34,561 nt of DNA from Saccoglossus kowalevskii. Lineage: Eukaryota; Hemichordata; Enteropneusta; Harrimaniidae. The position numbers and the translations under genes are program-made. Under the pieces are notes generated by a model. It did not search any database and had not been told where the DNA came from. It saw only the letters and a program-made list of their open reading frames with translations. The stretch covers positions 1 to 34,561 of the forward strand of contig NW_003154457.1 of the NCBI RefSeq assembly GCF_000003605.2. The letters are read 5' to 3'. Positions 11,960 through 24,021 of this stretch are shown here, piece by piece (position 1 is the stretch's first letter; each line of letters starts with the position of its first letter).

Positions 11960-12551
11960 TAGCAAAGCGTGACACAGTTGGACTTATTACCCTCCCTTCT
12001 AGCAAAGTGTGACACAGTAGGACTTTTTATCCTCTCCTCTAGCAAAGTGTGGTACAGTTGGTCTTATTATCCTCTCCTCTAGCAAAGTGTGACACAGTTG
12101 GTCTTATTACCTTCCCTTCTAGCAAAGTGAGATGCAGTTGGTCTTATTACTTTCCCCTCTAGCAAAGTGTGACACGGTTGGTCTAATTATCCTCCCCTCT
12201 AGCAAAGTGTAGTGCCGTTGGTCATATTGCCCTCCCCTCCAGCAAAGTGTGACACAGTTGGTCTTATTACCCCTCCCCCTCTAGCAAAGTGAGATGCAGT
12301 TGGTCTTATTATCCTCCCCTCTAGCAAAGTGTGACACAGCTGGTCTTATTACCCTCCCCTCTAGCAAAGTGTGATGCAGTTGGTCTTATTACCCTCCCTT
12401 CTAGCATAGTGCGACACAGTTGGACTTTTTACCCTCCCCTCTAGCAAAGTGTGGTACAGTTGGTCTTATTCCCCATCCTTCAAGCAAAGTGCGACACAGT
12501 TGCACGTTTTACCCTCCCTTCTAGCAAAATGTGACACAGTTGGACTTATTA

Positions 12552-12561
12552 CCCCCCCCCC
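12552..12561 (+). repeat. 10-nt poly-C run before CCGCTAGC monomer
   Basis: The run comes before TCCGCTAGC. Equivalents have 9 C at 1370-1378 and 28851-28859, and 6 C near 7951. Confidence 0.9.
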
Positions 12562-14325
12562 TCCGCTAGCAAAGTGCGACACAGTTGGACGTTTTACTCT
12601 CCCTTCTAGCAAAATGTGACACAGTTGGACTTATTACCTTCCCCTCTAGGAAAGTGCGACACAGTTGGTCCTATTACTTTCCGTTCTAGCAAAGTGTGAC
12701 ACAGTTGGTCTTATTACCCCCCTCCAGCAAAGTGTGACACAGTTGGACTTATTACCCTCCCTTCTAGCATAGTGCGACACAGTTGGACTTTTTACCCTCC
12801 CCTCTAGCAAAGTGTGGTACAGTTGGTCTTATTCCCCATCCTTCAAGCAAAATGTGACACAGTTGGACTTATTACCCTTCCCTCTAGCAAAATGTGACAC
12901 ATTTGGACTTATTACCCTCCCCTCTATAAAAGTGTGATGCAGTTGGTCTTATTACCCTACCTTCTAGCAAAGTGTGGTACAGTTGGTCTTATAACCCATC
13001 CTTCTAGCAAAGTTGAAACACAGTTGGTCTTATTACCCTCTCCTCTAGCAAAGTGTGATGCAGTTGGTCTTATTGCCCTACCTACTAGTGAAGTTTGAAA
13101 CAGTTGGGATTATTACCCCCCCTCTAGCAAAGTGTGACACAGTTGGTCTTATTACCCTCCCCTCTATAAAAGTGTAATGCAGTTGGTCTTATTACCCTAC
13201 CTACTAGGGAAGTTAGACACAGTTGTACTTATTACTCGCCCCTCTAGCAAAGTGTGACACAGTTGGTCTTATTACCTTCCTCTCTCGCAAAATGTGACAC
13301 AGTTGGTCTTATTACCCTCCCTTCTAGCAAAATGTGACACAGTTGATCTTATTTCCCTACCTACTAGGAAAGTTTGATACAGTTGGACTTATTACCCTCC
13401 CCTCTAGCAAAGTGTGATGCAGTTGGTCTTATTACCCTACCTACGAGTGAAGTTTGAAACAGTTGGATTTATTACCCTCCCCTCTAGCAAAGTGTGACAC
13501 AGTTGGACTTATTACCCTACCTACTAGGGAAGTTTGACACAGTTGGTCTTATCACCCTCCCCTCTAGCAAAGTGTGACACAGTTGGTCTTATTACCCTCC
13601 TCTCTGGCAAAGTGTGACACAGTTGGTCTTATTGCCCTCCTCTCTAGCAAAATGTGACACATTTGGTCTTATTACTCTACCTACTAGGGAAGTTTGAAAC
13701 AGTTGGATTTATTACCCTCCCCTCTAGCAAAGTGTGATGCAGTTGGTCTTATTACCTTCCCGTCTAGCAAAATGTGACACAGTTGGTCTTAATACCCTCC
13801 CCTCGAGCAAAGTGTGGTGCAGTTGGTCTTACTGCCATCCCCTCTAGCAAAGTGTGACACAGTTGGTCTTATTACCCTCCCCTCTAGCAAAGTGTGATGC
13901 AGTTGGTCTTATTACCCTCCACTCTAGCAAAGTGTGACACAGTTGGTCTTCTCACCTTCCCTTCTAGCAATGTTGAAACACAGTTGGTCTTATTACCCTC
14001 CCCTCTAGAAAAGTGTGATGCAGTTGGTCTTATTACCCTACCTTCTAGCAAAGTGTGGTGCAGTTGGTCTTATAACGCATCCTTCTAGCAAAGTTGAAAA
14101 ACAGTTGGTCTTATTACCCTCCCCTCTAGCAAAGTGTGACACTGTTGGTCTTATTACCCCCCCCCCTAGCAAAGCGTGACACAGTTGGACTTATTACCCT
14201 CCCCTCTAGCAAAGTGTGACACGGTTGGTCTAATTATCCTCCCCTCTAGCAAAGTGTAGTGCCGTTGGTCATATTGCCCTCCCCTCCAGCAAAGTGTGAC
14301 ACAGTTGGTCTTATTACCCCCCCTC

Positions 14326-14580
14326 TAGCAAAGTGAGAGATGCAGTTGGTCTTATTATTCCTCCCTCTCTAGCAAAGTGTGACACAGCTGGTCTTATTAC
14401 GCTTCTCCTCTAGCAAAGTGTGATGCAGTTGGACTTATTACCCTCCTTCTAGCATAGTGCGACACAGTTGGACTTTTTACCCTCCCCTTCTAGCAAAGTG
14501 TGGTACAGTTGGTCTTATTCCCCATCCTTTCAAGCAAAGTGCGACACAGTTGCACGTTTTACCTTCCTCTAGCAAAATGT
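14326..14580 (+). repeat. Indel-rich patch inside HOR-A
   Basis: About seven indels fall in 250 bp against the sister segment 12282-12540: GTGAGAGATGC (+2), TTATTATTCCTCCCTCTCTAG (+2), ACGCTTCTCCTCTAG (+1), CCCTCCTTCTAG (-1), CCCTCCCCTTCTAG (+1), CCATCCTTTCAAG (+1) and ACCTTCCTCTAG (-2). Monomers on either side are on register. This is the densest such cluster in the window. Confidence 0.7.
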
Positions 14581-15972
14581 GACACAGTTGGACTTATTAC
14601 CCTTCCCTCTAGCAAAATGTGACACATTTGGACTTATTACCTTCCCCTCTAGGAAAGTGCGACATAGTTGGACTTTTTACCCTCATCTCTAGCAAAGTGT
14701 GGTACAGCTGGTCTTATTCCCCATCCTTCAAGCAAAATGTGTCACAGTTGGACTTATTACCCTCCCCTCTAGCAAAGTGCGACACAGTTGGTCTTATTAC
14801 CCTACCTACAAGGGAAGTTTGAAACAGTTGGACTTATTACCCACCCCTCTAGCAAAGTGTGACACAGTTGGTCTTATTACCCTACCTACTAGGGAAGTTT
14901 GACACAGTTGGACTTATTACTCGCCCCTCTAGCAAAGTGTGACACAGTTGGTCTTATTTCCTTCCTCTCTCGCAAAATGTGACACAGTTGGTCTTATTAC
15001 CCTCCCTTCTAGCAAAATGTGACACAGTTGGTCTTATTTCCCTACCTACTAGGAAAGTTTGATACAGTTGGACTTATTACCCTCCCCTCTAGCAAAGTGT
15101 GATGCAGTTGGTCTTATTACCCTACCTACTAGTGAAGTTTGAAACAGTTGGATTTATTACCCTCCCCTCTAGCAAAGTGTGACACAGTTGGACTTATTAC
15201 CCTACCTACTAGGGAAGTTTGACACAGTTGGACTTATCACCCTCCCCTCTAGCAAAGTGTGACACAGTTGGTCGTATTACCCACCTCTCTGGCAAAGTGT
15301 GACACAGTTGGTCTTATTGCCCTCCTCTCTAGCAAAATGTGACACATTTGGTCTTATTACTCTACCTACTAGGGAAGTTTGAAACAGTTGGCCTTATTAC
15401 CCTCACCTCTAGCAAAGTGTGATGCAGTTGGTCTTATTACCTTCCCGTCTAGCAAAATGTGACACAGTTGGTCTTAATACCCTCCCCTCGAGCAAAGTGT
15501 GGTGCAGTTGGTCTTACTGCCATCCCCTCTAGCAAAGTGTGACACAGTTGGTCTTATTACCCTCCCCTCTAGCAAAGTGTGATGCAGTTGGTCTTATTAC
15601 CCTCCACTCTAGCAAAGTGTGACACAGTTGGTCTTCTCACCTTCCCTTCTAGCAATGTTGAAACACAGTTGGTCTTATTACCCTCCCCTCTAGAAAAGTG
15701 TGATGCAGTTGGTCTTATTACCCTACCTTCTAGCAAAGTGTGGTACAGTTGGTCTTATAACGCATCCTTCTAGCAAAGTTGAAAAACAGTTGGTCTTATT
15801 ACCCTCCCCTCTAGCAAAGTGTGACACTGTTGGTCTTATTACCCCCCCCCTAGCAAACCGTGACACAGTTGGACTTATTACCCTCCCTTCTAGCAAAGTG
15901 TGACACAGTTGGACTTTTTACCCTCTCCTCTAGCAAAGTGTGGTACAGTTGGTCTTATTACCTTCCCTTCTA

Positions 15973-16012
15973 GCAAAGTGTGATTCGATTGTTATTATTA
16001 CTCTCCCCTCTA
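15973..16012 (+). repeat. Divergent single monomer at an HOR-A to HOR-B junction
   Basis: The monomer starts with GCAAAGTGTGATTCG and continues ATTGTTATTATTAC. It replaces the CAGTTGG core that nearly every other monomer keeps. The sequence TTCGATTGTTATTATT appears only once in the window. It lies exactly where HOR-A markers end and TCTAGAAAAGTG (HOR-B) monomers begin. Confidence 0.75.
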
Positions 16013-18980
16013 GAAAAGTGTGATGCAGTTGGTCTTATTACCCTACCTTCTAGCAAAGTGTGGTACAGTTGGTCTTATAACCAATCCTCCTAGCAAAGTT
16101 GAAACACAGTTGGTCTTATTACACTCCCCTCTAGAAAAGTGTGATGCAGTTGGTCTTATTACCCCCTCCTCTAGAAAAGTGTGATACAGTTGGTCCTATT
16201 ACTTTTCCTTCTAGCAAAGAGTGACACAGTTGGTCTTATTACCCTCCCCTCTAGCAAAGTGTGACACAGTTGGACTTATTACCCTCCCTTCTAGCAAAGT
16301 GCGACAGAGTTGGACGTTTTACCCTCCCCTCTAGCAAAGTGTGGTACAGTTGGTCTTATTACCCTCCCCTGGAACAAAGTGTGACACAGTTAGACTTATT
16401 ACCCTCCCCACTAGCAAAGTGTGATACAGTTGGACTTATTACCCTCCCCTCTAGCAAAGTGTGACACAGTTGGACTTATTACCCTCCAATCTAGCAAAGT
16501 GTGATACAGTTGGACTTATTACCCTCCCTTCTAGCAAAGTGCGACAGAGTTGGACGTTTTACCCTCCCCTCTAGCAAAGTGTGGTACAGTTGGTCTTATT
16601 CCCCATCCTTCTAGCAAAATGTGACACAGTTGGACTTATTACCCTCCCCTGTAGCAAAGTGCGACACAGTTGGACGTTTTACTCTCTCTTCTAGCAAAAT
16701 GTGACACAGTTGGACTTATTACCTTCCCCTCTAGGAAAGTGCGACACAGTTGGTCCTATTACTTTCCCTTCTAGCAAAGTGTGACACAGTTGGTCTTATT
16801 ACCCCCCTCCAGCAAAGTGTGACACAGTTGGACTTATTACCCTCCCTTCTAGCAAAGTGTGACACAGTTGGACTTATTACACTCCCCTCTTAGCAAAGTG
16901 TGACACAGTTGGTCTTATTACCCTTACATACTAGGGAAGTTTGAAACACTTGGACTTATTACCCTCCCCTCTAGCAAAGCGTGAAACAGTTGGTTTTATT
17001 ACCCTCCCCTATAGCAAAGTGTGACACAGTTGGTCTTATTACCCTACCTACTAGGGAAGTATGACACAGTTGGACTTATTACCCTCCCCTCTAGCAAAGT
17101 GTGACACAGTTGGTCTTATTACCCACCTCTCTAGCAAAGTGCGACACATTTGGTCATATTACCCTCCTCTCTAGCAAAGTGTGACACAGTTGGACTTATT
17201 ACCCTCCCTTCTAGCAAAGTGTGACACAGTTGGACTTATTACCCTCCCTTCTAGCAAAGTGTGACACAGTTGGACTTTTTACCCTCCCTCTAGCAAAGTG
17301 TGACACAGTTGGGCTTTTTACCCTCCCCTCTAGCAAAGTGTGGTACAGTTGGTCTTATTACACATCCTTCTAGCAACGTGTGACACAGTTGGACTTTTTA
17401 CCCTCCCCTCTAGCAAAGTGTGGTACAGTTGGTCTTATTACCAATCCTTCTAGCAAAATGTGACACAGTTGGTCTTATTACCCTCCCGTCTAGTAAAATG
17501 TGACACAGTTGGTCTTATTACCCTCCCCTCGAGCAAAGTGCTGTGCAGTTGGTCTTATTACCCTCCCCTCTAGCAAAGTGTGATGCAGTTGGTCTTATTA
17601 CCCGCCACTCTAGCAAAGTGTGACACAGTTGGTCTTATCACCTTCCCTCCTAGCAAAGTTGAAACACAGTTGGTCTTATTACTCTCCCCTCTAGAAAAGT
17701 GTGATGCAGTTGGTCTTATTACCCTACCTTCTAGCAAAGTGTGGTACAGTTGGTCTTATAACCCATCCTCCTAGCAAAGTTGAAACACACTTGGTCTTAT
17801 TACACTCCCCTCTAGAAAAGTGTGATGCAGTTGGTCTTATTACCCCCTCCTCTAGAAAAGTGTGATACAGTTGGTCCTATTACTTTTCCTTCTAGCAAAG
17901 AGTGACACAGTTGGTCTTATTACCCTCCCCTCTAGCAAAGTGTGACACAGTTGGACTTATTACCCTCCCTTCTAGCAAAGTGCGACAGAGTTGGACGTTT
18001 TACCCTCCCCTCTAGCAAAGTGTGGTACAGTTGGTCTTATTCCCCATCCTTCTAGCAAAGTGCGACACAGTTGGACGTTTTACCCTCCCTTCTAGCAAAA
18101 TGTGACACAGTTGGACTTATTACCCTCCCCTCTAGCAAAGTGCGACACAGTTGGACGTTTTACTCTCTCTTCTAGCAAAATGTGACACAGTTGGACTTAT
18201 TACCTTCCCCTCTAGGAAAGTGCGACACAGTTGGTCCTATTACTTTCCGTTCTAGCAAAGTGTGACACAGTTGGTCTTATTACCCCCCTCCAGCAAAGCG
18301 TGACACAGTTGGACTTATTACCCTCCCTTCTAGCATAGTGCGAAACAGTTGGACTTTTTACCCTCCCCTCTAGCAAAGTGTGGTACAGTTGGTCTTATTC
18401 CCCATCCTTCAAGCAAAATGTGACACAGTTGGACTTATTACCCTCCCCTCTAGCAAAGTGTGACAAAGTTGAACTTATTACCCTCCCCTATGGCAAAGTG
18501 TGACACAGTTGGTCTTATTACTCTCCCGTCTAGCAAAGTGTGACACAGTTGGTCTTATTACCCCCTCCTCTAGCAAAGTGTGACACAGTTGGACTTTTTA
18601 CCCTCCCCTCTAGCAAAGTGTGGTACAGTTCGTCTTATTCCCCATTCTTCTAGCAAAGTGCGACACAGTTGGACGTTTTACCCTCTCTTCTAGCAAAATG
18701 TGACACAGTTGGACTTATTACCCTCCCTTCTAGCAAAATGTGACACAGTTGGACTTATTACCCTCCCTTCTAGCAAAGTGCGACACAGTTGGACGTTTTA
18801 CCCTCCCCTCTAGCAAAGTGTGGTACAGTTGGTCTTATTCCCCATCCTTCTGGCAAAGTGCGACACAGTTGGACGTTTTACCCTCCCTTCTAGCAAAATT
18901 TGACACAGTTGGACTTATTACCCTCCCCTCTAGCAAAATGTGACACATTTGGACTTATTACCTTCCCCTCTAGGAAAGTG

Positions 18981-19470
18981 CGACACAGTTGGTCTTAATA
19001 CCCTACCAACTCGGAAAGTTTGACACAGTTGGACTTATTACCCTCCCCTCTAGCAAAGTGTGACACAGTTGGACTTTTTACCCTCCCCTCTAGCAAAGTG
19101 TGGTACAGTTGGTCTTATTCCCGATCCTTCTAGCAAAGAGCGACGCAGTTGGACGTTTTACCCTCCCTTCTAGCAAAATGTGACACAGTTGGACTTATTA
19201 CCTTCCCTTCTAGCAAAGTGCGACACAGTTGGATGTTTTACCCTTCCCTCTAGCAAAGTGTGGTACAGTTGGTCTTATTCCCCATCCTTCTAGCAAAGTG
19301 TGACACAGTTGGACGTTCTACCCTCCCTTCTAGCAAAATGTGAAACAGTTGGTCTTATTCCCCTCCCATCTAGCAAAGTGTGACACAGTTGGTCTCATTA
19401 CCCTCCCCTCTAGCAAAGCGTGACACAGTTGGTCTTAATACCCTACCAACTCGGGAAGTTTGACACAGTT
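18981..19470 (+). repeat. 440-bp spaced repeat of the CTACCAACTCGG monomer
   Basis: The stretch with GGTCTTAATACC and CTACCAACTCGG occurs at 18981 and again at 19421, with CTACCAAC at 19003 and 19443, 440 bp or 11 monomers apart. The same 440-bp spacing recurs at 32571/33011, where two full copies are kept. Here only the edges are clearly doubled. Confidence 0.75.
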
Positions 19471-20899
19471 GGACTTATTACCCTCCCCTCTAGCAAAGTG
19501 TGACACAGTTGGACTTATTACCCTCCCCAATAGCAAAGTGTGACACAGTTGGACTTATTACCCTCCCCTCTAGCAAAGTGTGACACAGTTGGTCTTATTA
19601 CCCTCCCCTCTAGCAAAGTGTGATGCAGTTGGTCTTATTACCCGCCACTCTAGCAAAGTGTGACACAGTTGGTCTTATCACCTTCCCTTCTAGCAAAGTT
19701 GAAACACAGTTGGTCTTATTACTCTCCCCTCTAGAAAAGTGTGATGCAGTTGGTCTTATTACCCTACCTTCTAGCAAAGTGTGGTACAGTTGGTCTTATA
19801 ACCCATCCTCCTAGCAAAGTTGAAACACAGTTGGTCTTATTACACTCCCCTCTAGAAAAGTGTGATGCAGTTGGTCTTATTACCCCCTCCTCTAGAAAAG
19901 TGTGATACAGTTGGTCCTATTACTTTTCCTTCTAGCAAAGAGTGACACAGTTGGTCTTATTACCCTCCCCTCTAGCAAAGTGTGACACAGTTGGACTTAT
20001 TACCCTCCCTTCTAGCAAAGTGCGACAGAGTTGGACGTTTTACCCTCCCCTCTAGCAAAGTGTGGTACAGTTGGTCTTATTACCCTCCCCTGGAACAAAG
20101 TGTGACACAGTTAGACTTATTACCCTCCCCTCTAGCAATGTGTGATACAGTTGGACTTATTACCCTCCCCTCTAGCAAAGTGTGACACAGTTGGACTTAT
20201 TACCCTCCAATCTAGCAAAGTGTGATACAGTTGGACTTATTACCCTCCCTTCTAGCAAAGTGTGACACAGTTGGACTTATTACCTTCCCCTCTAGGAAAG
20301 TGCGACACAGTTGGTCCTATTAATTTCCCTTCTAGCAAAGTGTGACACAGTTGGTCTTATTACCCCCACTCCAGCAAAGTGTGACACAGTTGGACTTATT
20401 ACCCTCCCTTCTAGCAAAGTGTGACACAGTTGGACTTATTACACTCCCCTCTAGCAAAGTGTGACACAGTTGGTCTTATTACCCTACATACTAGGGAAGT
20501 TTGAAACAGTTGGACTTATTACCCTCCCCTCTAGCAAAGCGTGAAACAGTTGGTTTTATTACCCTCCCCTATAGCAAAGTGTGACACAGTTGGTCTTATT
20601 ACCCTACCTACTAGGGAAGTATGACACAGTTGGACTTATTACCCTCCCCTCTAGCAAAGTGTGACACAGTTGGTCTTATTACCCACCTCTCTAGCAAAGT
20701 GCGACACATTTGGTCTTATTACCCTCCTCTCTAGCAAAGTGTGACACAGTTGGACTTATTACCCTCCCTTCTAGCAAAGTGTGACACAGTTGGACTTATT
20801 ACCCTCCCTTCTAGCAAAGTGTGACACAGTTGGACTTTTTACCCTCCCTCTAGCAAAGTGTGACACAGTTGGGCTTTTTACCCTCCCCTCTAGCAAAGT

Positions 20900-22020
20900 G
20901 TGGTACTGTTGGTCTTATTACACATCCTTCTAGCAACGTGTGACACAGTTGGACTTTTTACCCTCCCCTCTAGCAAAGTGTGGTACAGTTGGTCTTATTA
21001 CCAATCCTTCTAGCAAATGTGACACAGTTGGTCTTATTACCCTCCCGTCTAGTAAAATGTGACACAGTTGGTCTTATTACCCTCCCCTCGAGCAAAGTGT
21101 TGTGCAGTTGGTCTTATTACCCTCCCCTCTAGCAAAGTGTGATGCAGTTGGTCTTATTACCCGCCACTCTAGCAAAGTGTGACACAGTTGGTCTTATCAC
21201 CTTCCCTTCTAGCAAAGTTGAAACACAGTTGGTCTTATTACTCTCCCCTCTAGAAAAGTGTGATGCAGTTGGTCTTATTACCCTACCTTCTAGCAAAGTG
21301 TGGTACAGTTGGTCTTATAACCCATCCTCCTAGCAAAGTTGAAACACAGTTGGTCTTATTACACTCCCCTCTAGAAAAGTGTGATGCAGTTGGTCTTATT
21401 ACCCCCTCCTCTAGAAAAGTGTGATACAGTTGGTCCTATTACTTTTCCTTCTAGCAAAGAGTGACACAGTTGGACTTTTTACCCTCCCTCTTGCAAAGTG
21501 TGACACAGTTGGACTTTTTACCCTCCCCTCTAGCAAAGTGTGGTACAGTTGGTCTTATTACCCGTCCTTCTAGCAAAATGTGACACAGTTGGTCTTATTA
21601 CCCTCCCGTCTAGTAAAATGTGACACAGTTGGTCTTATTACCCTCCCCTCGAGCAAAGTGTGGTGCAGTTGGTCTTATTACCCTCCCCTCTAGCAAAGTG
21701 TGATGCAGTTGGTCTTATTACCCGCCACTCTAGCAAAGTGTGACACAGTTGGTCTTATCACCTTCCCTTCTAGCAAAGTTGAAACACAGTTGGTCTTATT
21801 ACTCTCCCCTCTAGAAAAGTGTGATGCAGTTGGTCTTATTACCCTACCTTCTTGCAAAGTGTGGTACAGTTGGTCTTATAACCCATCCTCCTAGCAAAGT
21901 TGAAACACAGTTGGTCTTATTACTCTCCCCTCTAGAAAAGTGTGATGCAGTTGGTCTTATTACCCTCCCCTCTAGCAAAGTGTGGTACAGTTGGTCTTAT
22001 TCCCCATCCTACTAGCAAAG
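20900..22020 (+). repeat. Tandem duplication, 561 bp, followed by a 121-bp duplication
   Basis: CTCGAG monomers at 21087 and 21648 and GTGTGATGCAG monomers at 21139 and 21700 are each 561 bp apart, so this 14-monomer segment is doubled. The left part of the second copy has lost two monomers relative to the first: the offset is 640 at 20821/21461 and 561 further on. At the right end, the GTTGAAACACAG plus TCTAGAAAAGTG pair is itself repeated 121 bp apart (about 21777 and 21898). The odd length of 121 comes from one 41-bp monomer. Confidence 0.8.
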
Positions 22021-23485
22021 TGCGACACAGTTGGACGTTTTACCCTCCCTTCTAGCAAAATGTGACACAGTTGGACTTATTACCCTCCCTTTTAGCAAAA
22101 TGTGACACAGTTGGACTCATTACCCTCCCTTCTAGCAAAGTGCGACACAGTTGGACGTTTTACCCTCCCCTCTAGCAAAGTGTGGTACAGTTGGTCTTAT
22201 TCCCCATCCTTCTGGCAAAGTGCGACACAGTTGGACGTTTTACCCTCCCTTCTAGCAAAATGTGACACAGTTGGACTTATTACCCTCCCCTCTAGCAAAA
22301 TGTGACACATTTGGACTTATTACCTTCCCCTCTAGGAAAGTGTGACACAGTTGGTCCTATTACTTTCCCTTCTAGCAAAGTGTGACACAGTTGGTCTTAT
22401 TACCCCCCCCTCTAGCAAAGTGTGACACAGTTGGACTTTTTACCCTCCCCTCTAGCAAAGTGTGGTACAGTTGGTCTTATTCCCGATCCTTCTAGCAAAG
22501 AGAGACGCAGTTGGACGTTTTACCCTCCCTTCTAGCAAAATGTGACACAGTTGGACTTATTACCCTCCCTTCTAGCAAAGTGCGACACAGTTGGACGTTT
22601 TACCCTCCCCTCTAGCAAAGTGTGGTACAGTTGGTCTTATTACCCATCCTTCTAGCAAAGTGCGACACAGTTGGACGTTCTACCCTCCCTTCTAGCAAAA
22701 TGTGAAACAGTTGGTCTTATTACCCTCCCATCTAGCAAAGTGTGACACAGTTGGTCTCATTACCCTCCCCTCTAGCAAAGCGTGACACAGTTGGTCTTAA
22801 TACCCTACCAACTCGGAAAGTTTGACACAGTTGGTCTTATTACTCTCCCCTCTAGAAAAGTGTGATGCAGTTGGTCTTATTACCCTACCTTCTAGCAAAG
22901 TGTGGTACAGTTGGTCTTATAACCCATCCTCCTAGCAAAGTTGAAACACAGTTGGTCTTATTACACTCCCCTCTAGAAAAGTGTGATGCAGTTGGTCTTA
23001 TTACCCCCTCCTCTAGAAAAGTGTGATACAGTTGGTCCTATTACTTTTCCTTCTAGCAAAGAGTGACACAGTTGGTCTTATTACCCTCCCCTCTAGCAAA
23101 GTGTGACACAGTTGGACTTATTACCCTCCCTTCTAGCAAAGTGCGACAGAGTTGTACGTTTTACCCTCCCCTCTAGCAAAGTGTGGTACAGTTGGTCTTA
23201 TTCCCCATCCTTCTAGCAAAGTGCGACACAGTTGGACGTTTTACCCTCCGTTCTAGCAAAATGTGACACAGTTGGACTTATTACCCTCCTCTCTAGCAAA
23301 GTGCGACACAGTTGGACGTTTTACTCTCTCTTCTAGCAAAATGTGACACAGTTGGACTTATTACCTTCCCTTCTAGCAAGGTTGAAACACAGTTGGTCCT
23401 ATTACTTTCCCTTCTAGAAAAGTGTGATGCAGTTGGTCTTATTACTCCTACCTTCTAGCAAAGTGTGACACAGTTGGACTTTTTA

Positions 23486-23495
23486 CCCCCCCCCC
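23486..23495 (+). repeat. 10-nt poly-C run at an HOR-B to HOR-A junction
   Basis: The run follows ACTTTTTA and is joined directly to GCTAGCAAAGTGCGATAC. The usual TC between the C-run and CGCTAGC (as at 12562) is missing. Confidence 0.85.
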
Positions 23496-23973
23496 GCTAG
23501 CAAAGTGCGATACAGTTGGACGTTTTACTCTCCCTTCTAGCAAAATGTGACACAGTTGGACTTATTACCTTCCCCTCTAGGAAAGTGCGACACAGTTGGT
23601 CCTATTACTTTCCCTTCTAGCAAAGTGTGACACAGTTGGTCTTATTACCCCCCCTCCAGCAAAGTGTGACACAGTTGGACTTATTACCCTCCCTTCTAGC
23701 ATAGTGAGACACAGTTGGACTTTTTACCCTCCCCTCTAGCAAAGTGTGGTACAGTTGGTCTTATTCTCCATCCTTCAAGCAAAGTGCGACACAGTTGCAC
23801 GTTTTACTCTCCCTTCTAGCAAAATGTGACACAGTTGGACTTATTACCCTTCCCTCTAGCAAAATGTGACACATTTGGACTTATTACCCTCCCCTCTAGG
23901 AAAGTGCGACACAGTTGGTCCTATTACTTTCCCTTCTAGCAAAGTGTGACACAGTTGGTCTTATTACCCCCCT

Positions 23974-24021
23974 CTAGCAAAGTGTGACACTGTGACAGTT
24001 GGTCTTATTACCCCCCCCCTC
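23974..24021 (+). repeat. Monomer with 6-nt internal duplication and long C-run
   Basis: GTGTGACAC is followed by an extra TGTGAC before AGTTGG, so TGTGAC occurs twice. A run of nine C then ends the monomer. This is a micro-duplication inside the core motif, not seen in any other copy. Confidence 0.8.

Larger units (their letters stand above)
11261..15972 (+). repeat. HOR-A block 3
   Basis: This block holds the clearest HOR-A cycle: CTCGAG at 11594 to CTCGAG at 13802, 2208 bp, with markers in this order: GTGTGATGCAG, TTCTCACC, GTTGAAACACAG, GTTGAAAAACAG, a C-run, ACACGGTTGG, GTAGTGCCG, GTGAGATGCAG, CAGCTGG, GCATAGTGCG, AGTTGCACG, CCGCTAGC, GGTCCTATTAC, ACACATTTGG, ATAAAAGTGT, and then the AGGGAAGTTT/AGTGAAGTTT set. 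The next cycle, to CTCGAG at 15487, is only 1685 bp because several monomers are missing, for example before ACACGGTTGG at 14220. Its right part, about 15000-15900, matches about 8790-9690 at an offset of 6210. Confidence 0.85.
15973..23470 (+). repeat. HOR-B block 3 (longest)
   Basis: Several HOR-B units are joined here. CTCGAG monomers occur at 17528, 21087 and 21648. The stretch 16810-17900 repeats at 20370-21460 (offset about 3560), and 16261-16500 repeats at 19982-20220 (offset 3721); the difference is about four monomers present only near 16535-16695. The stretch 17400-18700 is colinear with 30530-31830 at an offset of 13128, anchored by CTCGAG (17528/30656) and CCTATGGC (18487/31615). 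In the copy near 30500, two monomers (80 bp) around 17300-17400 are absent. The last 80 bp, 23390-23470, is a scrambled mix that leads into HOR-A. Confidence 0.8.
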
